Source: an uncultured Lachnospiraceae bacterium (GTDB lineage: Bacteria; Bacillota; Clostridia; Lachnospirales; Lachnospiraceae). Taken from it: a stretch of DNA of 64,000 bases. Position numbers and translations under genes: made by a program. The notes beneath the pieces were generated by a model. The model did no database searches and was not told the origin of the DNA. It saw only the letters and a program-made list of their open reading frames with translations. The stretch is taken from the NCBI GenBank assembly GCA_947589315.1, contig CANPZE010000010.1:1-64000 (forward strand). Reading direction: 5' to 3'. Below are positions 1 through 10,338 of the stretch, in pieces (position 1 is the first letter of the stretch; each line of letters opens with the position of its first letter).

Positions 1-179
1 AAGCATTCCGCCATGCTCATGGCAATCGTCTTGCCGAAACGCCGCGGACGTGTGATCAGCGTCACATCGTCATTCGACTCCCACCATTCCCGGATAAAAT
101 CTGTCTTATCTACATAAAAACAGCCTGCGTCCCGCAGCTTGCTGAAGCTCTGTATCCCTATCCCGACTGTCCTTGCCAT
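1..179 (-). CDS. N-terminus of AAA-ATPase-like / PD-(D/E)XK family protein (partial, runs off the window)
   Basis: Reverse translation MARTVGIGIQSFSKLRDAGCFYVDKTDFIREWWESNDDVTLITRPRRFGKTIAMSMAE, typical of the N-terminal AAA-ATPase-like domain; GGAGG-like RBS upstream. Confidence 0.75.
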   Translation of the reverse strand, partial: MARTVGIGIQSFSKLRDAGCFYVDKTDFIREWWESNDDVTLITRPRRFGKTIAMSMAEC

Positions 180-322
180 ATATACGCCTCCTTGCCTGTA
201 CTTTTTCTCCATAACTGACGCATCTTGTATATTTTAACATAAATTATGCATTATTCCACCATATTTCACAGATTTTTTCAATCCTCTCTATAATGTCAAA
301 CCCTAAATCAACCTTTCCAAAG

Positions 323-480
323 TTATTTGATTCCATGCCTTAATTCAAGCTGCAATCGTTTCCCTTTTAGCAGTTCGAAACTGTTGCGACCATACATGAT
401 CCTTTTAACAACTTTCAGCTTATTTACACTTCCTTCCACAAGCCCATTATTATAGCCAAGATGCGCCGCTGGGCCACCCA
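323..480 (-). pseudogene. C-terminal remnant of an ISL3-family transposase
   Basis: Reverse translation GPAAHLGYNNGLVEGSVNKLKVVKRIMYGRNSFELLKGKRLQLELRHGIK*, resembling the ISL3 transposase C-terminus; no upstream ORF remains. Confidence 0.7.
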
Positions 481-483
481 TAA

Positions 484-518
484 AAAGACATACCAGATTT
501 TATATCTGATATGTCTTT
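484..518 (-). terminator. Putative hairpin terminator downstream of the large surface-protein gene
   Basis: Arms aaagacataccagat / atctgatatgtcttt, followed on the minus strand by a T-rich run. Confidence 0.45.
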
Positions 519-648
519 CCTTACATCTAATCACATGTTGTTTCCTTCTACAAACCTGTCCGAAGAGAACCTATGTCGGCTTTAACACTGGAATAAACTC
601 CTAACAACAATTCACAGATTTTGCAGACTGACACGCCGCGAGCTTGAA

Positions 649-3600
649 TCATCTGTTTATTTTAATCGTCATGACATTCCCAAAGCCTTTTTTACCAGTA
701 AATAATCTCTTATACAATTTATATTTACTCTTAGGGACCTTGATCACAGCCTTTTTATAAATTCCCTTTATCGAATTATTTCCAATTTTTTTAATTTTTT
801 TTGATTTTATCGTAATCATCCTTAATTTTTTACAGCCACAAAAACTCCTGTTCCCAACAACTGTAACTTTAGCAGGAATCACAACAGACGTCAATGCCGT
901 GCATTTTTCAAAAGCTGATTCAGATAAAGATACCAGATTGCTCCCTAACATCAATTTTTTGAGATTCGTACATTTATAAAAAGCTCTTTTACCGATTTTA
1001 GTCACATTTTTCCCGATTACCAAAATCGAAATTTTTTTATCTCCTTTAAATGCATTATCCGCTATAGATGTCACTTTATATGTAATGCCATCCAAATTGA
1101 TTGTCTCTGGTATTACCACTTTTGAAACTTTTTTATTTGTTTTTATATATTCGACAGTTCCCTTTGATCTGCTGGATTTCGTTATTTTATACTGTGTTCC
1201 AGCATATAACACTTTTGTTCCTTTCTTCGGCAACTTTAACTTAGAATCACTTTCCTTCCTCACCTTACCGCAGACAGCACACGTGTAAATTACTTCCCCA
1301 TTTTTTACATTCGTCCTCCAGCTCCATTTATGGGCAGTCTTTGGCATTGCCTCTGCACTTCCTTCCTTAATTACCCCACAATAAACACAATGAATAGACT
1401 TTACACCCTCTGAAACACATGTCGCTTTCTTATCTACTGTAGGATTCGCATTCCATACATGCTCATGTACAGGAACATTAATAATATTCCAAACACCTCC
1501 ACAAAGATTACATATACCCATATGCTTTTCTGTAAAAATATTACCACATCTCCGGCAAACAGCATTATGCGTACCATCCTTATTATCAATATAATCATAC
1601 TGATGCCCTAACGCCTCAATAACAGCCTGCCTTACAATCACTTCACCACATGACTTACAATGTGAGCCTTCCGTCAAACCCGCCGCTGTACAAGTGGCTG
1701 TTATTACCGGGTCAATCACAACAGAATGCTTGTGGCCTGATTCTTTTATGTAAGAATAGAGCTCCAAAGCTATCTTATATACCCCGGCTTCTTCCGGCAA
1801 AAACGTTCTTATTCCATACAATGACACGGCTGTTACAGGCATAGAAAATTGCTTTTTTTCATTCTGTATATCCGTAAATATTACCATTCCTCTTAAAGGC
1901 TCACCATCCGAATAAAACCCTGACAAAACATTTCCGTTTTCATCTTTTAAGTTTCCAATCGACAACGCAATATACTCTCCCGGCTGCTGAATATCCTCAA
2001 AATGACCTATAATCTCACCCTTAAACACGTTTCCAAATTCAATATCTGAACCACCACCCGCCACTTCAATACTATTCTCTACAAAAAATTTACAGCCATC
2101 TTGCCGCAGGGCGGCATTTATTGTCTGGGATCCCATTTTTGTTTTAAGATTGTTTCCGGACATAAACCCATTTACAAAAACCTGCTCCCCTGATTCTATA
2201 TAACTGGATATATCTGCTTCCTGTTCATACTGACATGCCCAGCTTATCCTGACATCTCCCATAAAATCCCGAACTTCGTTATCAACCATTAGTTCACAGT
2301 CCTGGACGATCTCTGCTTCAATATTTGTTGTAATATTCTGGATTCCTAAGTTCAAATTGACGCTGAATGTATATTTATCATCTGGAAGATAAATAATCCC
2401 ACCTCTGAGAAAACACGTATATATTCCAGTTTCAACCGATGTCGACAGCACAGATACATCCCCTGTGACACATTTTAGTAATACCTTGTTCAAAGAATCC
2501 CGATTCAAAACAGCACATTCACCCTCCAAACGGCCCGCTTCCATTTCCATTGCAACAGAAACCATATAACCATCAGTGTCCACAGCTGGAGCATATACTT
2601 CACTATCAGAACTTATAACCATCCTTGCCTCTTCTGCGTCCTTAATTTTCGAAATGTCGTAAGAAGACACAATAAAACATTTTAACATATTCGACTCCGG
2701 ATCAAATAAAGTATTCGCGCATATGCTCTCCCAATACACACATCCCTTTCTCCTGTAATAAAGCTGTGCCTCCCAATCTGTATTTTCTGTGCCTTCCATT
2801 TTAAAATAATATCCCAATACAAATTCAGACAAATTGACTATTTGATCTCTCTGAGACAGATCAACTTCAATCTCTCTGTCAAAATACCAATTATTTATAT
2901 TTCCTCTAACCGACAACAAATATCTGCCCGGCGAAAAACTCAACGTATCAGCAGCAGGCAAGTCTATAGCAACAGAACCCATGCCGTCTCCAATCTTTAC
3001 AATCCGAACCTGATTTATTACTGCTTCTTTTGCATCACCGGTTTTAGCAAACTCCAACTTGCGGCAACTCTGCATATTAATGGTTACGTTATTCTGTGAA
3101 AAAAACGCTGTAACCAATCCCTTATCATGCTTAACCACCAACTGATAATCCCCGGCATTTTCTACCATATCCAGTGTCTTTGGAATACGATATCTATAAT
3201 TCCCAAGCCCTTCACATTGAATTTCATAAAAGCTATATCTGTCAGCAATATAAAAATCCGGAGAGGCAATATCAGTGCTCAATTCAAACGTAAAATAACT
3301 GTCTTCTTCAGATACAACTATTAAATCCACCTTATATTCTTCTGTCAAAATCTCAGAATTTCTGCCCATATAACTCATTTTGATAACAATAGAATGACTG
3401 CCTCGACCAAATTCCCGGCAATTTATGCTGTAATCCATGCAACCAGAAACGCTCTCACGCACTGGATCTATCTGAATCGCTTTTCCACCATTCACTATTA
3501 TCTCAGTTTTAACAAGATGATCAGCATCTGCAATTGTAAATTGAAAACTATCATAAAATAATAATGTCCCTTCGGAACAATCCTCAACTTTCGGAACAGC

Positions 3601-6309
3601 TATTAATTTTTCCAAAACATCAAATGTAAACTTCCTTGAAAGCATTTTCATGCCGTCTGCCACAGCGTAGCTTATATGCACTTCCCCCTGATGCTCACCC
3701 ACAGCATAATATTTTGATGCAGCAACCTGATACCGCTTATTCATCCCATTATAAGAAGTCCTGACCATACCATCCAATTTTGTTCCATCAATATAAAAAC
3801 TGACATCCGCTATATCCTGATAATCCGCCATATCTACGGTCATAGAATAAAACGTATCCTCATAAACCGGACTACCGATCAATGACACAATATCTGGAAT
3901 CTGTCTCTGGCGAGCTATCATATTTTTTATCGCAATATTATTCTTTTCATCTAATTCATTCAAATCTACAGATGTATTATCCAGAGAAATTCTGATCTCA
4001 TTTTCTGCTTTTATTGGCATCCATTTTATACTGAAAGTTTTTGAACTAAACGCTGAAAGATAATAATTTTCTTCTTTAAAAATCTGTCTTGCCCCATCAT
4101 TCACAGTAAGCGTAAACCAGCCCCCACAACTTCCGATATTATAAACATTAAATTTTAATTCCGTTTCTTCGCCCACAACCAGATCGTCTTCCGCAAAAAT
4201 ATTCTCCGGATAAACAGCAAAATCCGGCATTGTCCTGACTTCCTGCAGATCATCAGGCTTACCGATATATCCAATTTCTGTATCCTTTGGATAAAGCAAC
4301 GTTATCCTTGTATCCGTACTTACAGAATGGCTGCCTGGATTGGTATCATAATCAAACACTAATACATTGTTTTCCCCCGGTTTCAAATAATTTACAGGTA
4401 TCTGCGTTATCACCGTCTGAGTCAGACCATCCGTATTGACTGTCATAGCATGACCCGAGTTTAAACTAATATCATAATTTGTATTCTCCCTGTCGACATA
4501 TCCGTCCGCGTATAAGCGGCTGGTAATATACATAGATGGTTTATTCTCACTCTTTGTACTGTAATCCGGCACGTAAAAAGAAGACATAATACTTCCTCGA
4601 TTTGTACATTGGCTTCCAAGGATTTGCTGATAAAAAGCTGTATAAGCGTTATCACCTTTCTTAGACAGCAACAGATCTTTATATGATTCAAACAAACTGT
4701 CAAAAGATTTTTCTATAGCAAAACAAACAAAACCTGCCACAGGATTTACTGCTCCCAAAACTCCTGTTATAGCAGAAACAGCCGTCTTTGCTATTGAAAC
4801 CATATAATATTTTTCTTTTATTTCTTTATTAATCATTGGGTTAGCTGCGATCGCAAAACACTCTTCCAACTCAGAATTAATATCATATATATCGCCTAAC
4901 GTCCCAAGAAAACTGCTTCCAAAACCTCCTATATTCAATATCGAATTTATATCAAATGTTGTTTCCAAAAGAAATCGTTCCATATTTTGATATGGATCCC
5001 GATGCAATAACTCATCCATGGGATCCGCGGACTTTACGCCCGACTTATTAAATGCACTTAAAAATGCCGTATTTCCAGAAGCAATCTGTTCAAGAAAAAC
5101 ATAATATTCCTCTGCTGTCAAAACTCTTTTTATCGATATTTCAATACTACCATCTTTATTTTCCAAAATCCTCGGTTCTGTACTGATACTTTTTTCATCA
5201 TCCTGTAAAACATAAGATTTCATAGAAAACTCAACATCCATTGTATCTTCCACGCCAAGATCAACAGAACTGCTCATATAGCAATCCATTTGATTATTAT
5301 TATCCAAAAAATCACCCAATGTTAAGTCTTCCGCTTTTACATATGTCCCATTTTTATAACAACCGATATCTACAGAATCTTCTTCCACTTCAAATTTAGT
5401 AAAAGGATTCCCATCCTGCTTCAACGCCAGTTCTCCCATTGTAGTTATCGTAATTTCTTTCCCTTTTGTATCAAAAACACACATAAACCTACTGTTTTCT
5501 CCCGCGCAGGATGCTATCAGGCTGCCTTCCAGCCTGCTCATATGGTCAGCTTTCATTTTTGCCAAATCCGGTTGTACAGTAAAAACAACTGTTTCACCAT
5601 GCTCTAATCCATACCCCGTCACAATCGGCATAAAAGAAACATAATCTTTCAACGTATCCGAAACAGAAATACTTAAATCTGCCAAGGCATCTCCATTATT
5701 TTTTATGCTATATTTTTGTTTCAAAGTAGATGCATTTTCTGAAACTTTTTTCCATTCCAGATTCAGTTTAGGAATATTGCAATTCAAAGTTACAGATGTC
5801 TTTGTATCTTCTATATAATCACCGTCTTTCCGTATATAACTGGAAATCGGGATTTTATATGTATCTTTTTCTGCATTCTGAGCAAATACAGACAATTCTA
5901 TTTGTGCGCTTTCTTCCGGCTGAAGGAGCATAGGACTGGCTTTGGAGCCCGATTTAATGATTTCCAAGGACAAGTCCTTATATGGATTCCCTGCTTCAAG
6001 ATAAAATTCCTGCAACTCATCAGAAGTATTCGTCACCCTGACCATGCACTCCTGCTCATAATCCCTTTCGATCTTATAAACTTCAACTGCAATTTCAATC
6101 ACGCCATCTGTATATTCAATATCTGGCTCTTCCTTTTCACTAACTACTACGGTGTCAACAGAATCAGCAGATATAACAACAGATTGTTCCGTTGGCCTAT
6201 ATGACTCATTTTTCCTCTGATTTTTCGCCAATATATCCGCAGGTATAGAAAAAAATATTATTATAACCAAAAAACAGCATATAAAACTTTTAAAAAATCC
6301 TTTCCTCAT
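649..6309 (-). CDS. Large secreted surface protein with CARDB-like segments, Cys-pair (zinc-ribbon-like) segments and C-terminal BspA-type leucine-rich repeats
   Basis: 1886 aa; N-terminal signal peptide MRKGFFKSFICCFLVIIIFFSIPADILA; CARDB-like text (PDFAVYPENIFAEDDLVVGEETELKFNVYNIG); C-terminal LRR_5-like repeats (VTKIGKRAFYKCTNLKKLMLGSNLVSLSESAFEKCTAL). Confidence 0.8.
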   Translation of the reverse strand: MRKGFFKSFICCFLVIIIFFSIPADILAKNQRKNESYRPTEQSVVISADSVDTVVVSEKEEPDIEYTDGVIEIAVEVYKIERDYEQECMVRVTNTSDELQEFYLEAGNPYKDLSLEIIKSGSKASPMLLQPEESAQIELSVFAQNAEKDTYKIPISSYIRKDGDYIEDTKTSVTLNCNIPKLNLEWKKVSENASTLKQKYSIKNNGDALADLSISVSDTLKDYVSFMPIVTGYGLEHGETVVFTVQPDLAKMKADHMSRLEGSLIASCAGENSRFMCVFDTKGKEITITTMGELALKQDGNPFTKFEVEEDSVDIGCYKNGTYVKAEDLTLGDFLDNNNQMDCYMSSSVDLGVEDTMDVEFSMKSYVLQDDEKSISTEPRILENKDGSIEISIKRVLTAEEYYVFLEQIASGNTAFLSAFNKSGVKSADPMDELLHRDPYQNMERFLLETTFDINSILNIGGFGSSFLGTLGDIYDINSELEECFAIAANPMINKEIKEKYYMVSIAKTAVSAITGVLGAVNPVAGFVCFAIEKSFDSLFESYKDLLLSKKGDNAYTAFYQQILGSQCTNRGSIMSSFYVPDYSTKSENKPSMYITSRLYADGYVDRENTNYDISLNSGHAMTVNTDGLTQTVITQIPVNYLKPGENNVLVFDYDTNPGSHSVSTDTRITLLYPKDTEIGYIGKPDDLQEVRTMPDFAVYPENIFAEDDLVVGEETELKFNVYNIGSCGGWFTLTVNDGARQIFKEENYYLSAFSSKTFSIKWMPIKAENEIRISLDNTSVDLNELDEKNNIAIKNMIARQRQIPDIVSLIGSPVYEDTFYSMTVDMADYQDIADVSFYIDGTKLDGMVRTSYNGMNKRYQVAASKYYAVGEHQGEVHISYAVADGMKMLSRKFTFDVLEKLIAVPKVEDCSEGTLLFYDSFQFTIADADHLVKTEIIVNGGKAIQIDPVRESVSGCMDYSINCREFGRGSHSIVIKMSYMGRNSEILTEEYKVDLIVVSEEDSYFTFELSTDIASPDFYIADRYSFYEIQCEGLGNYRYRIPKTLDMVENAGDYQLVVKHDKGLVTAFFSQNNVTINMQSCRKLEFAKTGDAKEAVINQVRIVKIGDGMGSVAIDLPAADTLSFSPGRYLLSVRGNINNWYFDREIEVDLSQRDQIVNLSEFVLGYYFKMEGTENTDWEAQLYYRRKGCVYWESICANTLFDPESNMLKCFIVSSYDISKIKDAEEARMVISSDSEVYAPAVDTDGYMVSVAMEMEAGRLEGECAVLNRDSLNKVLLKCVTGDVSVLSTSVETGIYTCFLRGGIIYLPDDKYTFSVNLNLGIQNITTNIEAEIVQDCELMVDNEVRDFMGDVRISWACQYEQEADISSYIESGEQVFVNGFMSGNNLKTKMGSQTINAALRQDGCKFFVENSIEVAGGGSDIEFGNVFKGEIIGHFEDIQQPGEYIALSIGNLKDENGNVLSGFYSDGEPLRGMVIFTDIQNEKKQFSMPVTAVSLYGIRTFLPEEAGVYKIALELYSYIKESGHKHSVVIDPVITATCTAAGLTEGSHCKSCGEVIVRQAVIEALGHQYDYIDNKDGTHNAVCRRCGNIFTEKHMGICNLCGGVWNIINVPVHEHVWNANPTVDKKATCVSEGVKSIHCVYCGVIKEGSAEAMPKTAHKWSWRTNVKNGEVIYTCAVCGKVRKESDSKLKLPKKGTKVLYAGTQYKITKSSRSKGTVEYIKTNKKVSKVVIPETINLDGITYKVTSIADNAFKGDKKISILVIGKNVTKIGKRAFYKCTNLKKLMLGSNLVSLSESAFEKCTALTSVVIPAKVTVVGNRSFCGCKKLRMITIKSKKIKKIGNNSIKGIYKKAVIKVPKSKYKLYKRLFTGKKGFGNVMTIKINR

Positions 6310-6563
6310 TATACAGTCCCCTTTCTATTTAATTTTTTTCATTATATCAAAACAATTTACGCATGTCAATCTAAATTTTTGAATAATTCAAGCACTTTTT
6401 ATTTAAAAAGGCAAATTACTAAAAGTTCGCAAAAATCCAACTATTCAAAATATTCTTGCAACAATTCTTCATAAAAAAATTCCATCTGATATTGTTCTCA
6501 GTAATGATTCAAACTTTTGCATCAACTTTATTGGCGAGAAAGTTGAATTACACACATATAAAC

Positions 6564-6608
6564 AAAAAAGTGTGTAGTTAGACTTACTATTTTCTAACTT
6601 ACACACTT
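6564..6608 (-). terminator. Rho-independent terminator downstream of 6625-8082
   Basis: Inverted repeat aagtgtgtagttag...ctaacttacacactt with a T-run on the minus strand. Confidence 0.65.
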
Positions 6609-6624
6609 TATCCCACACTCCGTG

Positions 6625-8082
6625 TTAAGGCACGGTTATTAATTTTTCATAAAATTCTTCCTTCATTTTATATTTTTCTTTTGTTAATTTATTTGGTTTT
6701 TCTCCAAATTTATCAATATAATCTTGCGCTAATTTACAAACCTGCACAAGATAAGTATATTGATAATTTCTTTTTTCATTATAATTAAAACTCAAAGATT
6801 TTTCGTAATAATTAAAAGCATCCAAAATATAAATATTATTGTTTCTTTCCTCCCCCTCCATTCCTTTATATAGATTTATCAATTTATGATTAGCCATACC
6901 TCCATAATAATTGGCGTAAAAATTATAATCCTCATTAGAATAAGTGTGAGTGGATGCCATTTCAAACAAACATACCGAAAGAAAATACGCATCTGTCCTC
7001 ATTGCCTGATTCATGGTGAATATATCACCAATATGTTGATAAACCACTGCCATATTATATATACACATATATAATTTATCATCTTCTTGTATTGTTTCTA
7101 CATATAAAATTAAAAACTCTAATGCATTGATATAAGCTTTATATGCATTTTTCCATTTATCACTGGAAATATAAAACCTCGCTAATTCACAATAATCATC
7201 TGCAAGCAGCTTACATAAACTTTTAGTTTTATATTTTTTAAGAGCCTTTTCTCTCAACTTGATTATTTTCTTCACTTTATCTATATTCTCTCCATTATTT
7301 TTTATATCGTCTTGTATTTTATTTGCCTCATTTACTAAATTTGTAAACTCAGTATCCCTATTAATCTGATAATCATCCACTTGTGAATAAGTATTTTTCC
7401 TGCTTTTTAAAAAATATAAAATATATTCTTTATAACTTTGTTTATATTCCGCAACAGGACTGCATTGCAATATATCAGGATCGCACTCAAGAACCTGAAA
7501 CATTTTTAATTCTTCTGATTTAGAAATAAGTGTTGATTTATCTTCAACGTCAATCCTTGGACTGGCGCTCGGCGGTAAAAGATCTTCTTCCATATCAGGG
7601 TCAAAATCATCATCCACTCTACACATTCCGTCCTTTTCCTCTTGCTTTGTTTTTTCACCCTCCTGTATATCTTTTAAATCACTAACACTACCCTCGCCTA
7701 TACTTTTTATGTCATTTTCAAGATTAACAATTTCATTTGTTTCTTTTTCAGATAAAACACTTAATTTTACAACCATCATATCGTGCAAGTGTGGAACAAT
7801 TACTATGGATAAACACAAACCTATACTAACTTTAACTATAGACATCCTCATCCATTTTGGTAAACCAAAATTACACTTAATGTTTAATAGTGCAAAGCAA
7901 ACCCCCAAAATACTCACTACTCCAGATATCCTATCCAAATCCTTCAAAAGCAAATTAAACCTATCATATAATATATCCACATACAAAAAAATAAGTGTAA
8001 AAAATGAAGTAATTCCTGTTAATGAAATAACAAAATTTATCATACTCTGTCTCTTGATAGAGCTATCTTCACTTTTTTTCAT
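6625..8082 (-). CDS. Hypothetical membrane protein with TPR-like C-terminal region
   Basis: 485 aa; N-terminal TM segments, acidic linker, helical repeat-like C-terminal region; no firm family recognised. Confidence 0.5.
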   Translation of the reverse strand: MKKSEDSSIKRQSMINFVISLTGITSFFTLIFLYVDILYDRFNLLLKDLDRISGVVSILGVCFALLNIKCNFGLPKWMRMSIVKVSIGLCLSIVIVPHLHDMMVVKLSVLSEKETNEIVNLENDIKSIGEGSVSDLKDIQEGEKTKQEEKDGMCRVDDDFDPDMEEDLLPPSASPRIDVEDKSTLISKSEELKMFQVLECDPDILQCSPVAEYKQSYKEYILYFLKSRKNTYSQVDDYQINRDTEFTNLVNEANKIQDDIKNNGENIDKVKKIIKLREKALKKYKTKSLCKLLADDYCELARFYISSDKWKNAYKAYINALEFLILYVETIQEDDKLYMCIYNMAVVYQHIGDIFTMNQAMRTDAYFLSVCLFEMASTHTYSNEDYNFYANYYGGMANHKLINLYKGMEGEERNNNIYILDAFNYYEKSLSFNYNEKRNYQYTYLVQVCKLAQDYIDKFGEKPNKLTKEKYKMKEEFYEKLITVP

Positions 8083-8317
8083 AAAGTATCTCCTTGTTTT
8101 TAATGTACATTTTCTGTTTTGTTATTTTGCAATCACCTTAATCTACTGATGATTCTAAATGATATCACCCAAGACCACAGATGTCAATATAAAAAACTTT
8201 TTGTCTTTCTCTATTTTTAAAAGAAGGAAAATCCTGTTGAAATAATAAGTGCAAAAACACATTCTAAATGTTATAATTAAATCACCACAAAATAATAAAA
8301 CAAAGAAGTGTTTTTGC

Positions 8318-8955
8318 ATGATTAATCATAACAGACCAGGCATGAAATTAAAAGAGATTTGGCAGCTTTTTCTCAAAAAAATCAAAGGGGCATAAAAGCC
8401 AAACAATAAATTTGTGGCGCAGATGATTTATGGCATTTTAACGCGCAATAAAACGCATTTAAACAAGATTGCGTAAATCTTTTTGGATTTTCCGAAAAAG
8501 ATGCCAATGCTGTTTATGAAAAAGTGTTTTTCTCTGCTGAAGACGGATTTTTCAACATGATTCATAAAAATCTATGCTGCCTGAAATCGCTATCCGCATA
8601 CTTCATGAAAAACTGTGTACACACGCTGGACAAGGACTTTGACGCAAACGCGTATTACAGATATATTTGGGAGAATGATGAAAAATTTGTGATCCACGCG
8701 AGAAAGAACCAAAATGTAACCCACAGAAATAAAACTCTGGATGTCATGCAATCTGCAAACCTTTACAAAGGCAATTATCGAATGGATTTCATAGACAAAC
8801 ACGGAAAGAGGATTGCATGTAAAACCAATTATATTCCAGTAAAATTATGTGAATATCCAAACAAGACATTAGGGTATGCAAAAGAGCGTGTTCTGGCAGG
8901 AACACGCTCAGGCATAAATGGATTTCTTTTGAAAGGGAGCAATCACAATAGCTAA
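8318..8955 (+). pseudogene. Degenerate IS4-like transposase
   Basis: Start MINHNRPGMKLKEIWQLF... is interrupted by stops and frame changes, then ORF 8524-8955 (YRYIWENDEKFVIHARKNQNVTHRNKTLDV... TNYIPVKLCEYPNKTLGYAKERVLAG) ends early. Confidence 0.55.
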
Positions 8956-9018
8956 CATTAGTGAAATACTTAAAAAAATAGGAGCTTTCGGATAATTAGT
9001 GATAAAAAATGGGGTATC

Positions 9019-10338
9019 TTATATATGATGAAGAATCTTATATAAACGTATAACCAGCATGCTTTTTTTCAATTTATTGTAAATTTTCTTTATCAGCAAA
9101 TCATTAAACTTATCCCAGTCCATTTTCATAAGCCATTGGTACATATTATAATTTGCTATCTGTGCCTGGTTTTCCATGAACCTTTTTTGAATAATCGGAT
9201 AATACTGTTCCACCATAAACGGCTGTATGATTATCTTATATCTCATATCCCTTCTACATCGCCTGATATGCGGTTCATCCCATTCAAACCCGTATTCATT
9301 TGGGTCCGCCCCTTCAGAAACCAATTCTAATATCGTTCGATAACATTTTTCACAATGACAACAGTTTTTCCCACCGCTTGATTCCCAACACACACGCAAA
9401 TCCGCCTTCTTTTTTAATTCCCTTGTTTTACTGACAATATAACGAACCTTACCTTGTCGATTCATATCGGATCCATCATGAATCACATTACATCCGCAAA
9501 AATGCACCTGCTCATCAATCGTGGAATCGCTTGCACATGTATAACGTCCTCGCATTGAGAACGGATAACTGGATGCTATACATATACTGCCCAGCCTATC
9601 TTCGCCCTTCAAATTTTTGCTGTAAACAACCGGCGCTGCATGACCAATAATCCCAATTCCATGCTGAAATCCATGCCACCATCCATCTTTGGATATCTGC
9701 ACAGCTTTGTCCAACTCTCTTTCGTTGAGTATTTCCCTAAAATTTGTTTTGATAGATACCGCCTGCAATCCATACTCCAACGCTGCCTTTTTCGTATGCT
9801 CCCATACGAGCTCCCAGCCACTGGTATCATTTAACGGAATATCCGCTCCCCAAAGCGTCATCAGGCAGGAAATCTTATCCAGATGCCGCATCATCGTAGC
9901 ATATGCGTCTACGCCGCCCGAGAAAAACGCTCCGATAGACGATGCTGACCCTTTGCCGTCCACCCGCTCATTTTTTTGGGGAGTGGCCTCTATACGTCCT
10001 CCAAACGGAATCATTGGGTACATATTTTGATAACCCAGTTTCACCCCACCTAAATGCTCCAAAAAATCTTCATCGACAGATTGAACTTTAATTACAGCAT
10101 CCATGATCCAGGCTACCGGGAGGATATTGCACAATAATGGGATAACCGCGACACTCTCCGGAGCCCCCTCGATCACTGTTGAATATTCAACGAAAAACAT
10201 CCTTGTTTTTGCGAAATATTTTTTCCAATTCCCAGTTATTTCATACTGACAGTGAATGACATTATTTTCACATTGTACTTTTATCACCTCAAACACATTT
10301 GTATTTACATTCTCTTGCACCGTATCTTTCAAATACAT
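9019..10338 (-). CDS. PP-loop ATPase-like protein with C-terminal Cys cluster
   Basis: GAFFSGGVDAYATMM is a PP-loop (SGGxD) motif; C-terminal SSGGKNCCHCEKCYRTI. The start at MYLKDTVQ with an RBS is preferred over the longer ORF start at 10368. Confidence 0.6.
   Translation of the reverse strand: MYLKDTVQENVNTNVFEVIKVQCENNVIHCQYEITGNWKKYFAKTRMFFVEYSTVIEGAPESVAVIPLLCNILPVAWIMDAVIKVQSVDEDFLEHLGGVKLGYQNMYPMIPFGGRIEATPQKNERVDGKGSASSIGAFFSGGVDAYATMMRHLDKISCLMTLWGADIPLNDTSGWELVWEHTKKAALEYGLQAVSIKTNFREILNERELDKAVQISKDGWWHGFQHGIGIIGHAAPVVYSKNLKGEDRLGSICIASSYPFSMRGRYTCASDSTIDEQVHFCGCNVIHDGSDMNRQGKVRYIVSKTRELKKKADLRVCWESSGGKNCCHCEKCYRTILELVSEGADPNEYGFEWDEPHIRRCRRDMRYKIIIQPFMVEQYYPIIQKRFMENQAQIANYNMYQWLMKMDWDKFNDLLIKKIYNKLKKSMLVIRLYKILHHI

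Noticed and set aside
8251-8330. gtgcaaaaacac / gtgtttttgcat inverted repeat as a regulatory hairpin
   Set aside because: Lies directly upstream of the degenerate IS4-like transposase and is most simply part of the IS end or leader.
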